A stretch of 64,000 bases of DNA. Origin: Casuarina equisetifolia. Taxonomy: Eukaryota; Streptophyta; Magnoliopsida; Fagales; Casuarinaceae. Location: NCBI GenBank assembly GCA_028551475.1, contig CM052361.1:20039491-20103490 (forward strand), read 5' to 3'. The position numbers were made by a program, and so were the translations under genes. Under the pieces are notes generated by a model. The model ran no database searches. It was not told the origin of the DNA and saw only the letters and a program-made list of their open reading frames with translations. Shown here piece by piece: positions 1 through 12,476 of this stretch (positions within the stretch are counted from its first letter, which is position 1; each line of letters begins with the position of its first letter).

Positions 1-927
1 CAGCTCATCTCCGCCGTTGGGTACTGCCACTCCCGTGGGGTATTCCACCGTGATCTCAAGCCCGAGAACCTCCTCGTTGACGAGACTGGGAATCTCAAGG
101 TCTCAGATTTTGGCCTCAGCGCTGTCAGGGACCAGGTAACCCACGACGGGATGTTGCACACTCTGTGCGGCACGCCGGCCTACGTGGCGCCGGAAATTCT
201 GACGAAGAAAGGCTACGACGGAGCAAAGGTGGACGTGTGGTCTTGCGGCATCATTCTGTTCGTGTTAAACGCCGGCTACTTGCCGTTCAACGACCCGAAT
301 TTGATGGAATTGTACAGGAAGATTTACAAGGGCGAGTACCGGTGCCCCAAATGGTTTTCGCCGAGTCTCAAGTGGTTCTTATCCCGGCTTCTGGACACAG
401 ACCCGGAGAGAAGAATCACCATCGACGAGATGCTGAGGGACCCGTGGTTCAAGAAAGGGTACAAGGAGGTGAATTTCCACGAAGAAGTGGAGAAACAAGA
501 GGAGCCCAAGTTTAAAGACCTGAATGCGTTCGATATCATCTCCTTCTCCCCTAGTTTGGACCTATCCGGTCTATTCGACGTCTCAGGCAACTCGCTGAAG
601 GACAGCGTCCGAATCATATCGTCCGAGTCACCGGAGAAAATCGTCGAGAGAGTGGAAGCGTTCGCTAAAGATGACGATAACCACTTGAGGGTAAAGAGGA
701 AGAAGGAATGGGGTGTCCATCTTGAAGGACTCAACGGAAACTTCGCAATCACGGTGGAAGTAAACCGGTTAACGGACAATCTGGTGCTGGTGGAAGCAAG
801 AAGGAAAGGCGGAGACACTTGGTCCTTCAAAGACTCCTGGGAACTCAACCTTAGGCCTCGGCTGTTTGGCATGCTAAGGGCTCAGGCCGGGAATACTTCC
901 CAGGTCCCCGAAATACCTGGTTCTTGA
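1..927 (+). CDS. CBL-interacting protein kinase, CIPK11/14 type (5' end outside window)
   Basis: The frame is open from base 1, so 308 C-terminal residues are visible and the glycine loop and ATP-binding lysine lie outside the window. The sequence enters just before the catalytic loop ([10 protein letters not shown]), followed by DFG (VSDFGLSA), an activation segment with [11 protein letters not shown], and the rest of the kinase domain without introns. At about bases 520-576 is the NAF/FISL motif (LNAFDIISF), which binds CBL calcium sensors, followed by a PPI-type tail that in this family binds PP2C phosphatases. CIPKs phosphorylate transporters and other targets when a CBL recruits them to a membrane after a calcium signal. 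The loop residues and the sequence around [16 protein letters not shown] resemble the intronless CIPK11/CIPK14 group more than the CIPK10 gene at 37454-38836. Subgroup is inferred from remembered sequences; family membership is certain. Confidence 0.95.
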   Translation, partial: QLISAVGYCHSRGVFHRDLKPENLLVDETGNLKVSDFGLSAVRDQVTHDGMLHTLCGTPAYVAPEILTKKGYDGAKVDVWSCGIILFVLNAGYLPFNDPNLMELYRKIYKGEYRCPKWFSPSLKWFLSRLLDTDPERRITIDEMLRDPWFKKGYKEVNFHEEVEKQEEPKFKDLNAFDIISFSPSLDLSGLFDVSGNSLKDSVRIISSESPEKIVERVEAFAKDDDNHLRVKRKKEWGVHLEGLNGNFAITVEVNRLTDNLVLVEARRKGGDTWSFKDSWELNLRPRLFGMLRAQAGNTSQVPEIPGS

Positions 928-1964
928 TGCATCTGATTACAAAAATCAACCAAAAAACTAAAAATTAAAAATTAAACCACGGCGTTCTTTTTCAGGCGTA
1001 GAGTTTTCTAAGAACAATTATGATATTTATGGTGTTTGCGGTGTTTGTGGTTTGTGTCCTTGTATTTGTAATAAAAAAAAAGACGATTTAAGATAGCGGG
1101 TTTTTCCGCTGCAAAACCGTGGTTTTGTTCCATTTTGTATACTTAGATCCATTCGGATTATGTCTTCTTTTTCTTGTACATGTTTGTACATATGGAATGA
1201 AGGATTAATTTCACTGACCCACAGTGATGTTTTCTGTGTTTTTGGTTGGAAATGTCCTACCTTAATCGCTAAGGAATAGGACTGTACCAACAACGGCGAC
1301 ATAAGAAATTTGAATTTTCGACAGCCGGGTTGAGTTGGCTACTTTATTGAATGGTTTCAAATGTGGTCATACAAAAGTGGTTGTGCCGTTGTATTCGGCC
1401 TGGGACACCTCAACTTGATGACAACTTTGCTTTATTAGGTGGGGATCCATCAAATCAAACTAAAAGACAAGGTCAGGTGGTGGGGTGGGTGATCAGTGCT
1501 TTCAATTGTTGATTCATATGCTGTTTTAATTATCTATTTTTCATGTTTTTGGGGTTCGACCAACGTTCATTTTCTTGTTATATGATGAAAACCTGACAGA
1601 CAGAAAGAAAGAACTCAGCGTACGATTTTTGAATATGAATCACTTTAAAAGTGGAGTACAGATGAAGCAGCTAAAATGATAATGATATAATCTGCGGGGT
1701 TTTGGTAAGGACAAATTATGACAGCCCTTGATTCGTGAACTTGACAGTCCCATCAAATCATTGCAGAGGCCCTGCTTCAATTATGGTAAGCGTGGTTTTG
1801 TGTGATGGATTGAAAATGGCAAAAAACAGCACTGTGATTTAATGAATCTTGTGAAGACACACCACTTTTCTCCCACTGTACGCTTGCCTTTTCATTTATT
1901 ATTCATGAGCAATCATCTTGTTAAAATATTTAATATAAAAAACTAAAAAAAAAGGAGAAATTTC
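928..1964. other. 3' flank of the CIPK11-type gene
   Basis: No gene is visible. AT-rich sequence with an AATAAA-like stretch near 1069-1080 that could serve as the CIPK polyadenylation signal. Short frames on either strand look random. Confidence 0.5.
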
Positions 1965-2507
1965 TTTAAATTTAACAAATCTTACCATACACGTCTTGAT
2001 AACGTAGAATAATTCTCATCATTGATATAATCTTTTACCATAATAGATGAATATTTATTACAGTAATACTAGACAAATAAACTTATGAGGGTATCAAAAA
2101 ATAAACCTATAAAGAATATCAAGTAAAGAAAAATTTTGATTTTGAAATAATGTTAAATGTTAAAATATTTACAGTATAACTTAGAAGATTAATTCTAAAG
2201 TTGAAGAAAATTTTTTAATTTAAATAAACTCTCAATTATCTACTTTTTAGTGCAATACATGTCTTGATAGTGTAGAATAATTCTCACCATTAATACGCTC
2301 TTTTACCATAATAAATGAATATTAACAATTATATAATGATATAAAAAAATAAACCTATAACGAATATCAAGTAAAGAAAAAACTTAATTATGATATTATG
2401 TTAAAATATTAAATTATTTAAGATTAAAATATTTAAGGTATAATTCAAAAGATTAGTTGAAAAGTTGAAGGAAAATTTTTTAATTTAAATAAACTCTCGA
2501 GTAGCCA
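1965..2507. repeat. Two imperfect ~250-285 bp AT-rich tandem copies
   Basis: Copy one runs from about 1980 and copy two from about 2251. Both contain, in order, a block like CTTGATAACGTAGAATAATT, a TTTTACCATAATA block, AATAAACCTATAA, GAATATCAAGTAAAGAAAAA and a closing TTTTTTAATTTAAATAAACT. The copies differ by many substitutions and small indels. No coding potential is seen. Confidence 0.7.
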
Positions 2508-3569
2508 CCTCTTTATTTGTATTTCGAAAATTCCACTAAACAAATGGGTTCTGGTCCATTGGTCTTGGTGGGCTTTCAGAGCAACGACGGGCCAAGACCA
2601 TTTCATACGGAGCCCTCTCACTATGGAGGACCCAGATAGCTAGTCTTTGTTCAAGTTTCCCCAGTTCGGGACCGCTTCACATGTCGCGGCTTCTGTGAGA
2701 CTGCAGAGTAGGGCAGGCAGTGAGCTAACGCAAATGGAGGGTGGCAAATGAAGGCATTTGTGTCTTTCTCCGTGGGTATGCTTCGTTTTGCAGTTTCTGG
2801 GAGTCTTGAGACAGCATGAAACGCGTATGTTGTACTGGATAGAGTGGCGTAGAGTTTGATATAATCTCATGGTTCTCTTTTCTTATTTGTGTATGTGTTT
2901 TTCTTTTGGCTTTGTGTTATTAGGTTTGGTTGCTGTGTAGGTTGAGAACGCTGTACGAGGGGGAAAGTTCATTGTTTGTTTGTTTGTTTTGCTGGGACAT
3001 TTTTAAATATGTGATACGTCTTTGTTATGTTGCGAAGTGGCTTTGAGAGTTGAAGTTAATCCGACTCATTTGTTATTGGTATGCCTGTGTATGTGTTGGC
3101 ATGTTCTTGAAATTTAGGTAGTTCTAGGAAGAGGAAAGGGCTAAGTAGAGGTTGTTGTTATTTTGTTATTTAAATTATTCTGGTAGAAGTCTAGGGGGTT
3201 TTATGAATTTATGAAAAGGAAAGGGTTAAGTAGAGATCGTTGTCAGTTTGGTTTTTAGAGTCTGCTGGGGAAGATAGTTCAATACTGGTTACTTCAATAG
3301 AGTTGGGGATCTTTGCACCCTCAAGTCCCCAAATGTTGAATGATATAGGGTTTACAATTTCAAGATTTCAATTTTCCTTGTCGTGATTCCTGTCGTAACC
3401 TTTTTTGGATTGAATGTAATTTTCTTCTTTTTGCCCATTGGATTCATAGGTGGGATTCAGTCAATCATTTGAATCTTCAATTTTCCAGGTCCGGGCAGTG
3501 GTACATATTTTGATTCCAGGATCTCTATTTTGTGATATCTGCTGAATGAGGTGTTGAAACAGTGAGAAA
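2508..3569 (+). other. Upstream region of the EngB-type gene
   Basis: No coding exon is recognised. It includes a short (TTTG)n run near 2975-2992 and probably the promoter and 5' UTR of the GTPase gene at 3570. A 5'-UTR intron is possible because pyrimidine tracts ending in AG occur near 3450 and 3488, but this cannot be decided from sequence alone. Confidence 0.4.
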
Positions 3570-6500
3570 ATGTCTGGAGAGGCAGGCTTAAGGTTTAAGC
3601 TTAGTAAGAAACTCAAAGTCGCAAGTGGGAGATCTAGCAATACCAAGGATGGAAGTAAAAGAGTTGAAGGCTCACATAAAAGTGATGCGAAGGGAAAATT
3701 TAAACCTATGAGTTTTGATAGGAAAAAGAAGAGAATTTTTGCCGAGCAAGATACGGGTGAAGAGGTAGCTTCTTCTGGCAGTGGAAAGGCACCTTATAGA
3801 AAGGCTTTTTCTAAGAAGGCATGGAACCAGGTGGGTGATGATTACGATACTGAAAAAAGCAACAAGAAATTTCCTCGATCAGTATATGGTTCTAGTAGAA
3901 AAGGGGCTTCAAATTCTGAAACCAAACTATCTTCTCGTAAATTTAAGGATACAAAGAAAAGTGTAGGGCAATCAAGTGGAGCAAGGGCAGAGGATGTTGA
4001 TAATTTTGGAATAGAAAAACACAATAAAAGATCTTCTCGCTCAAGTTGGATTTCAAGTGGAACAGAGAGCTCCATTTCAGAAACCAAACATTCTTCTCAT
4101 AGCCTTAAGGACACCGCAAAAGGCATGCGGGCATCTAACAGAACCAGGGTGAAGGATGCTGGTGGGTTGGATGTTGGTGGTGCTGGTCTATCAAAGAAAC
4201 ATACCAGAAGTAAATCTGACTCAAGGAACCACCTGGATGTGAGTCAAAACAAATCTGCAGATGTATCTCCCTCAAAATCTACCAAAAATGGTGTCCAGAG
4301 GAAAAGAAGGTTGGATGATGAGTCGGAAGTACAAGATGATAAACCAAAGAAGAAGAAACGAGTAATTAGGATAGATCCGCATGATATCTCAAATAAGCGT
4401 TTAGATGATGGCATTGTTATTGATGGTGAGTATTTCTGTATGTCCTATTTGTAATGCAGATGCTCTTTGTTGCTATCCGCATTTCTTCTTTTTTCAAAAT
4501 TTGCTAAGTTGTCCTATTGCATACCACATTTTAGCTAATCTAGTTTCAAGTTTGCTGTTAGTTTCTCCTCTTTCTTCCTCTTCTTTGTTGAGTTGATAAT
4601 TTAATTTTTCCTTACGAACTCTTCCTTAACTGCTTTCAGAAAGCAACAAAGAGAAGAAAAAAGATTCGGAAAAGAAAAATGAAATCTCGAGGAATGCACA
4701 GTTCAGGGCAATCCAACCCAGTCCCTCAATACTTTCCTTTGTGGAAGATAATGTAATTTGCATGAGCAGGGCCCATGGTATTTGGGCTATGTTGTTATTG
4801 GTTAAATCTGTTTCTTAATTTTAGTTTCCTGCATTCTGATTCTTGTAAATTTTGGTTACAGTTTTTGGGCCGTAGACGTTTGATTGAGCTGCGGAGGGCG
4901 GGCTATAACACTGAGCTTTCTGCCCCATTAGATAATATACCTTTCTCTACCAGCTCGGAAAGAGAGCGAATTGAAGAAAATGTATGCTTATGTACTGCAT
5001 ATCTTGACACATTATGTTTAGTATTCTCATTTTTCTGTATACCTGGATCCATCAATCTGGTGATAGTGCAATGACAGAATAGAATTTAATTAGTGTGAAC
5101 TGCTTGTTCTCAGATTAGTGCTGATTATTTTGTGCAGATATTTAGGAATAAATTAACATTTTTTGCTGCTGCAAAGGCTTCATCATCATTTCCAGCTCCT
5201 GATCTTCCTGAGATTGCATTCGCGGGTAAATATTTCTGGATTTGTCACTTAACATGTGCACTTGCTTTATTTTAATTCAGACTTTGTGTTCCTTTATTGC
5301 TACAACTCCATAACTTTTTCACTTCCAATTTGGTTTCTGATTTCTTTTGTATTATGATTTATTTGCTTTATTCCGAGGTGAATGCATATAGTAATTTTAC
5401 CAGTTTAGTTATGATGAAATTTCAATTTAAGTCATACATTGGCAGGACACAATTGAAAATGTTGTGCACATTCTACCTTTGACTTGAGGCAAGATTTTGG
5501 AATTATAATGTTAATAGGTTATATGAGCATACAAATCAATTTGTATTAAAAGAAAGATTTCTTTTGTCTGTGCGCATGTTTGTCTAAAAAATTTTAACGA
5601 GTTCTTTCGTGGAATGATTGTTGCTGGGTACATGGGTCCCTATATCCTGGCACTGTAAATTTCTTCTCGCATGATTTTCCAAGCTGAATGTCATATATAA
5701 TTTCTTTTGGTCACTTATCCTATATTTTTGTATGCTTAAGAACGTTTGGTTGTTTTATATTTTCTTAGATTTTAAACTTTTGTCTCATTAATTTGATCTT
5801 GTTGCCCTTACTAGGAAGGTCGAATGTCGGGAAATCATCCCTCCTTAATGCGCTTACTAGACAATGGGGTGTTGTTCGGACTTCTGACAAGCCTGGCCTT
5901 ACTCAGGTCTTGTCAATTATTTTAGAAACTGTGATGTCAAATCTGCAGGACTAGTTTGATATTGATTATGTTTCTTCTGCAGACTATTAATTTCTTCAAC
6001 CTTGGAACAAAACTTTGCATGGTTGATTTGCCTGGTTATGGCTTTGCTTATGCAAAAGAAGAAGTTAAGGATGCTTGGGAGGAGCTTGTAAGTATGCTAA
6101 CAGAAACGCATCTCTTCTATTTTGCCTGTTTTTTCGTCTAGTTGATGAAAAGAAACAGCTGAGACTGAGATGTTGGCCTGCCTCACGATGGTTGTGCCAT
6201 ATGATACCATATTCTGTGTGCCCGTTTCACTTATATTGGCTTGGATTCTTGTTGTGATACTAAAAAACATTACACGTTGGTTGCTGCAATGCCACTGATG
6301 TGGTGGGTAATGTCAGGTCAAAGTTCACTTTCGTCAGTATCAGCCAACTACTACAAAATTACGTTAATATTCTGAAGCAATTTTGGGAAGCATAGATGTT
6401 TGGTAGAGCTTCATTTATTGAATGTAGCTGTAGCTAAAAATTTCAGGATGCTACTACTAGGATAACTTATTGGGGGGTTTCAAATCTGGAATAAATGCAG

Positions 6501-7788
6501 TGTCAGTTTGAGAAGTAGCAATCTTTTAGTTGTTTGGATGTTCATGAAGTCGTCTCATTGTTTTTTTTCTAAACTCTCGGTAGTATGCATTCAAGTGCAT
6601 GGAAAATTTTATGAGAAAAAAGGAAAAGTAAACGTAGGCCTAGATGAAAATTTTGTATTTAGACAAGTTTTCTTCTGTATCCTCCAGTCCTTTTTCATGT
6701 ATAAAGTGGGTCAATTTAAATTGTCGTATTGCTATATAATTGTTTGCTGGGGGTATTTTAATGTGTAGGTAAAGGAGTTTGTTTCCACAAGAGTTGGTCT
6801 AAAACGAGTATGCCTACTGATTGACACAAAATGGGGGATCAAACCAAGGGATCATGAACTCATCAATTTGATGGAAAGGTGTGTGCACGCAACCTTGTAA
6901 TATTGGCAATATGATTTTCGTTCCTATTTATTTAATTTTTGGGACATAAACTAAGCTATGATTCTCACACGCAATGGTGATCAATAATGATTTTGTACAG
7001 TTAAGATGACATGAATACCCATTTTGGTTCTACCATTCTGTATGCTACATTTATGTGTTGGACACCATTTTTCAATCCCCATACATGGGACATTTAATTT
7101 GGCACATATGCGTTATCATCTGAATATAGCCATCTTAAAATTGGGCAAAGAGCATATTAAGAGTTCATTGAGGGTCAAATTATTGGAACATATGATCTCC
7201 TTTTCAACCACCATTTGTAGCTTATCAACACAAGTTGATGCTATGAGTGGGTGAATAATGATATCGTCTGGCCCTAAAGCGACTTTAGGTGCTAATGTTT
7301 CTTCTGCATCCTCATTCTTGCACATGTACGTGCTGGAAATTATATATCTGCCAGAAGTCGCATGTACTGAAATATTGTGTTCTACTATATTTTTCTTTAC
7401 AGATCTCAAACTAAGTACCAAATTGTATTAACCAAGACAGATGTGGTTTTCCCTATTGATGTGGCACGTCGTGCAATGCAAATTGAGGAGGTGAATGCCA
7501 TTTATGCTGACATTTCTATTAGTATTTGCCTTTGTCTTCTGTGAGACTGACAGCTTTCAAAAAATTTGGCTTTTGCAGAATCTCAAGTCAAATAAGTCTC
7601 TAGTTCAACCTGTGGTATGATCAAATTCATTTGATTGATAACTGTATCTGCTTATATTGCTTTGTAGCAACATTAATACTTTGGTTTTCTGGCATTAACT
7701 TCAGATGATGGTTAGCTCAAAATCTGGAGCTGGTATTCGAAGTTTAAGAACAGTGCTTTCTAAGATTGCCCGCTTTGCCAAGCGCTAA
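3570..7788 (+). CDS. EngB/YihA (YsxC)-family GTP-binding protein with long basic N-terminal extension
   Basis: Ten exons fit GT-AG rules and one frame: 3570-4425, 4640-4752, 4862-4981, 5138-5225, 5815-5906, 5983-6087, 6769-6878, 7403-7490, 7579-7614 and 7705-7788, giving 563 residues. The C-terminal ~200 residues form the G domain: P-loop GRSNVGKS (393-400), a switch threonine in KPGLTQ, G3 DLPGYG (438-443), G4 TKTD (505-508) and G5 SSK (540-542). Bacterial EngB is needed for large ribosomal subunit assembly; a ribosome-biogenesis role here is inferred. The first ~320 residues are Lys/Ser-rich, low in complexity, and carry a basic cluster KPKKKKRV (258-265). Bacterial homologues are about 200 residues, so the extension is specific to this branch. 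I recall Arabidopsis AT5G58370 as the likely counterpart. The start is the first ATG of an uninterrupted 856-nt exon; the N-terminus is the least certain part. Confidence 0.9.
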
Positions 7789-9349
7789 TGTATTTGTCAG
7801 GTGGCTCTTCCATTCTCAGAATTTGTTTCATGTACCTATTTTATGTAAGATATAGTCTATTCTTAAGCATAAAAATTATTTTCACACAGTGCATCCTGTG
7901 AAATGTGATATTTAGGTCTCATGATATACTAGCACGTCCTTCCAAACAAATCACCCGGAGTTTGCTTGGGATGACTAACGAAGTACACTCTTCTAGTAGT
8001 CATGGTATGCTTAATTGGAACAAGAGCTTGAAGCATCAGCAAGCAGTCTTTTGTCCACTCGGGAGATGGAATGGACAGAGCCAATTTCCTGTCGTTTAAG
8101 GAAGCCATGCCTCCTTGTTCTGCACTGGGATGTTTTCTGGTCCTGGGCCAGAAAAATGACAGGAAAAACGTAGTTTAAGGATTGGCCTTCTGTTTGAGCC
8201 CGTTTGTGGTGGATTCAAGAACAAAAAAAGATAGATGCGTTTCTTCTTCTTCCATTCCGTTTTGGCCCATCATAGGAAACATCTTTCTGGTTTTGGGTCT
8301 TTATCCATTTTTGCATTCCAAACGATTACAAGCGATAGAGTTAGGGCTGCTCGGGTCGAGGCCTTGGGTTGGTCCAACCTATAAAGGCACGGTAAATCTT
8401 GATTCAAAATACTGAATTTATTCAAAGCTTGGTTGTTCTCTTTGAAATTTGGTCCGAGATTCTTCCCTATACTTCTTGAACCCTAGCTATTCAAGCAAAT
8501 TTCTAATTTACATCCCCTACCAATTTAATTCTTTTTGCAGGTTGCCCCCAAGTGCCTATGTCGACTTTTCTGGCTCCGAAAGGATCCACATTTGGTCCAT
8601 TCTAGTGCAGATTAATTTAGAAGATGGGATGTCTTTAACTTCATTGGCTAGGAGTGGCTTGCCCACTCCAACTTAAAGGATGACATGTATGACATTGAGA
8701 TATGTTAAACAAGAATTGTTTTGTAGATGGTCAGATCCATCACCAACCCCCCTTATTTTTCTTCAAATCTTGACGTTACTGCCATTTTTTTCCAAGTGCT
8801 CTGAGAAACTTGGTTTTCTGTTGTCATCTTCCACTTGATTCGAATTGGTGGGAATGGAATAAAGCCGGTGCAGAACGTGACATAAAACATTTTCTCCACA
8901 TGATTGAAAACTCGGGCTGGTTCGGTTTTGTGGTTTCATGTTTATTTAATTGAGCACACAACTCAGCGAGTAATTGCAAATTTAGGTCAATCTACAACAT
9001 GGGTTTTTGGTTGTTCTTAAAGCAAAGGTAATGGGATCCCAAATCGGTGGCCGCCGTTTTGGACTTATCTGTGACCACAACCGGTGGACTTCTCTGTAGT
9101 GGGAAAATATGACGTAAATTGCGGTGGTGGCTGTAGAGTGATAATGGATGGATAGGCCATTGTTTGGTTTGGTCAAACCCCATCTATCGCGTGCTGCAAG
9201 AAACCAGCAGCGATGGCCTTAACAGTGAAAAAGTATAGAAAAGTGAAAACATGACCAACCGAACCCCACAAAACTTCAACTGCACCCTGCCTAATCTTCA
9301 CATCTTTTCTCTGTTCTTCCCTTCTCAGTTTCCATCTGGTTGAGAGCAG
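7789..9349. other. Intergenic region between the EngB-type gene and the small membrane protein gene
   Basis: Contains the 3' UTR of the GTPase gene and the promoter side of the gene at 9350. Several 60-77 codon frames occur but show no family motif, codon pattern or plausible splice continuation. Nothing else is recognised. Confidence 0.45.
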
Positions 9350-9721
9350 ATGTGTCCGCTCAGGCTCATTTTGATCTTTCTCTCCGCCATGCTCGCCGGC
9401 TTCTTCGTTATCAGGAACCTCAAGTCTGAGCAGCCCCTTCAAGTCGTTGACGCAGACGCCGACGCCGACGCCGACGCCGACGAGAAGGATGTCGTTAAGG
9501 ATCCCAATGCAAACAAGGTCTTCTCCTTTTTTCTGGGCTTTTCGCCTCTTCTTATCTTCCTTTTGCATTTGATTGGCCGAATTGGGTAATCTGTTAGCTT
9601 AATTGTCTTTTGGTTTTCGGATTTGCAGGTGAGCAAGGCGTTCTGGACCTGCGTGGATATGGCCTCTGGTCGCTACCTCTGGAGGCATTTGCTCTCTTCA
9701 TCTTCTAAGCGGTCCGATTGA
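9350..9721 (+). CDS. Small plant-specific one-helix protein ('methyltransferase-related' family)
   Basis: Two exons, 9350-9517 and 9629-9721, encode 86 residues. The N-terminus starts MCPLR and runs into a hydrophobic helix (LILIFLSAMLAGFFVI), probably a signal anchor. A charged middle carries an (Ala-Asp)n run from a GACGCC repeat. The second exon gives a conserved-looking C-terminus with FWTCVDMASGRYLWRHLL. Public plant annotations call this short family 'methyltransferase-related', but no methyltransferase fold could fit in 86 residues and I see no SAM-binding motif, so the name should not be taken as function. I remember AT5G58375, next to AT5G58370 and CIPK10 in Arabidopsis, as the likely counterpart, and the neighbours here agree with that. 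Function is unknown. Confidence 0.8.
9449..9484 (+). repeat. In-frame GACGCC hexanucleotide repeat
   Basis: About five near-perfect GACGCC/GACGCA units within exon 1 of the small protein encode alternating Asp-Ala. The unit length keeps the frame, so copy-number change would alter protein length without breaking it. Confidence 0.85.
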
Positions 9722-9836
9722 TCTCTTCCAGACCAACCTGTTCTGTTGTATTGTTTTGTAGGTACAAGGCGGAACCGTAAAATTACCTTTGTGATTTTGA
9801 ATGTGTGGTCTTCGAATCATTTCAAGAATACCCACG

Positions 9837-9867
<31 letters not shown>

Positions 9868-12424
9868 ATTATTCCTACTGCTGTTGGTGAATTTGCTGTC
9901 TAAATTTACCCTATACTCTTGTATAGATTTGTAAGTCCCTTGTGTTTATCAAGACTCAGTCGGTCTTTCTCTTAAATTAAATGAAAATAAAGAAATTTTT
10001 AATGGCGGGTGAAAGGAAGCCTGCAATTAATTATTTACAGTTTTCATGGAAATGAATCCTGATTCTTTGTTGTATCTAGCGATAGAGAAGGCAGAGGCCA
10101 CAACAGTTGTCATGAAGGTAGCGAATACAATAATGCAAAGCGGGATCTTGAAGTGTTAACATCAAATTTTAGACTTATATATCCTCTCTATGCCAAAGTT
10201 TGAGCTTCCATATTTGCCTTCATTATGGACAAGGGCAGAGCGGGATTGCTTTGAAGGGTTTAACACTGATGAGTTATTTATGCAGTTGATATGTAGTATC
10301 TTGATGTCTCGAAGACCAATTTTAATCTTGTAAGCCTCTGTTCTGGGATCCATGGAGTTTGATTTTGATTGCCTACATGCCAGTATTCCGCAGCATGGCA
10401 CAAAGGTAGTTCTTAATCTTGGTTGAAGTTGCATATGGTCGAGTGCTGAAAGTGCAAGAAGCATGCTTTTCGTGTGGAAGTCCCAGGCACAAAAAAGAGC
10501 ATCTTTTCAGTTTCCATTGATATAAATCTGACCAAATTGAAAATTACCCTTGGTCAAAAACTGAGTAAGAATGGCTGTCGGTTAGAAATAATCACTTTAT
10601 TTATTGCTCGTCTTTTAATTTGGTTGCCCAACCTTGCATTTGAATATGATTGCTGCTGCTGCTGTGGTGGGCGTATTTAATGTCAGCTACAAAAAGATAA
10701 AAAGAAAGTAAAGCTGAAGACAAAACAATGATATTATAAATATTTTGTTTAAATTCTGTAGTCTGATGTTAGCCAGTACTAATCCTGTTCACCTTATTAT
10801 GGAGAAAAATCAGCAAATGCTAGTGCCTTGGCAAGACTTGTTTCTACCTGGCCTAGATCATTCTGGCATCAAACTTGTGTTTTGGAACATTAGAATGTTT
10901 ATTTTGCTTCATTCTACTGGAAATGGTTGAACATCTCCAAAAGCATTGGGCTCGTTTTTGTTCCATTGTGTTCTCTGTCCCTCTTTCTCCCTCCCCTCAG
11001 CAAGTGTGGTGTCTTGATAGGGAAAACTCTTCATCTCAGATCTGACTGATCAGCCCTAATAAGCTGAAATTCTGTGGTCTACTTCAAGTGTTGTGCATAT
11101 ATGTATCTGTGCGCTTGTAGTTCTCAGCTCACTGGGATGCAAACAAGTTTCTTTTCTCATTCTTTGATAATCTCAGCACCACTACCTGAATCCCCTTGTA
11201 TACAGTTACAGGTTGTAGAAAGAGAGCAGTTTTGTAACAAATATTGAAACACATTTAAATGAACCTTATTCATTTGTAAGCTCCTCGATGCTGTGTTGTG
11301 ATAGAGAGATATGCAGCATACAACTTGAAGAATGGGAGGGAATCCTGCATGCACTGGATAAGATTCAAGACTGGGGTTCTTGTTTCTTTGTACTATTAAG
11401 CTGTTGAGCATGGTGGAAGAGTGAACAATCAAGTCTTATGAAAGCTAAACTTGTATATGGGGTGCCTGGTCACCAAACGTTTCCTTGGATATATATGCCT
11501 CGGCAAAATTTATTTTGGCGCAGTTGCATTCATGACCCTATGCTATATATCTAGTGCTTCTTTCGGTTGACAAGAAAGTAGATGAACTAAGTTGGGAGTG
11601 TGGCATGGTGGTATACTTGCAGCTCAGTGGCAAGTACCCTTTCTTCTTTCCGAAGCTTTGTGACTCAGGGTGAGGTTGGTGGGAAAGCCTGGTTCCTTTT
11701 ACAACTTCTAACATATCTCCGTTACTATTCATTTTGATTTTCAAGCGGAACTTCACAGTTTTGTTTTACGAATATGTGGAAGTTTCTAAGTGACTGGCAG
11801 TTTTACCATCTTGTGCTACTCGGAAGATCCAGGTGAAGTCAACAATGCTGAAAAGTAATTTAATTGGAAGGAGTTTTTTCTTGTATTGAAAAGGTAAAGA
11901 AGATAATTTGGTTATATAAGAATGTTTCATAATAAATGGTATTAAAATCAATATGTGACCCAATTCAATGGCTTACAACTAATAGGGCCATCCTTGTGGT
12001 GCTTGTGACTTTTATTCTTTAGAGTAAGGTAATAATTGTCATTTACGTGAATTTAGATGAAAGAGAATGTCATAAACTTCTCTCACATTAAAAAAATTTA
12101 TACATATAAAGGGCATAGCTAGTCCTACTAAGTTGGCCTTTGAAGATGTAACCTAAGCATAAGAGCTCAAACTTCTTAAAAGAAAAGCTAAGTTCGGTTA
12201 CATTCAATTTTAAGCTGTTGGAATTGGTCACATCCATTTCCAAAAAGCAGCCTCTCATTGATGTTGGCATGAATTCCTATAAATTATTCTTTTTTTTTTT
12301 TTTTAATTTGAAGTGTCGGTTTCAAATATTTGAAGGTATCCCAGCAATATAAAATGCAAGGTATATCCAACGGTCGAATTGAATGTCCTTTGTCCCAGGT
12401 CCCTGTGTGCGTGTTTTTGGCGTG

Positions 12425-12427
<3 letters not shown>
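9722..12427. other. Intergenic region with a (TTG)n microsatellite
   Basis: A (TTG)n run at about 9836-9867 probably lies in the 3' UTR of the preceding gene. The remaining 2.5 kb shows only short frames of 60-100 codons without recognisable motifs. No RNA gene or transposon terminus was recognised. Confidence 0.5.

Positions 12428-12472
<45 letters not shown>
12428..12472 (+). repeat. (GA)n microsatellite abutting the SLX1 start codon
   Basis: A pure GA run of about 45 bp ends immediately before the ATG at 12473. The frame stays open upstream through the repeat to an ATG at 12383, where it would encode an (Arg-Glu)n tract, so the repeat is either 5' UTR or part of an N-terminal extension. 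Confidence 0.9.

Positions 12473-12476
<4 letters not shown>

Noticed and set aside
324..872. 182-codon minus-strand frame
   Set aside because: Exact antisense of the CIPK11-type kinase coding sequence; no family resemblance.
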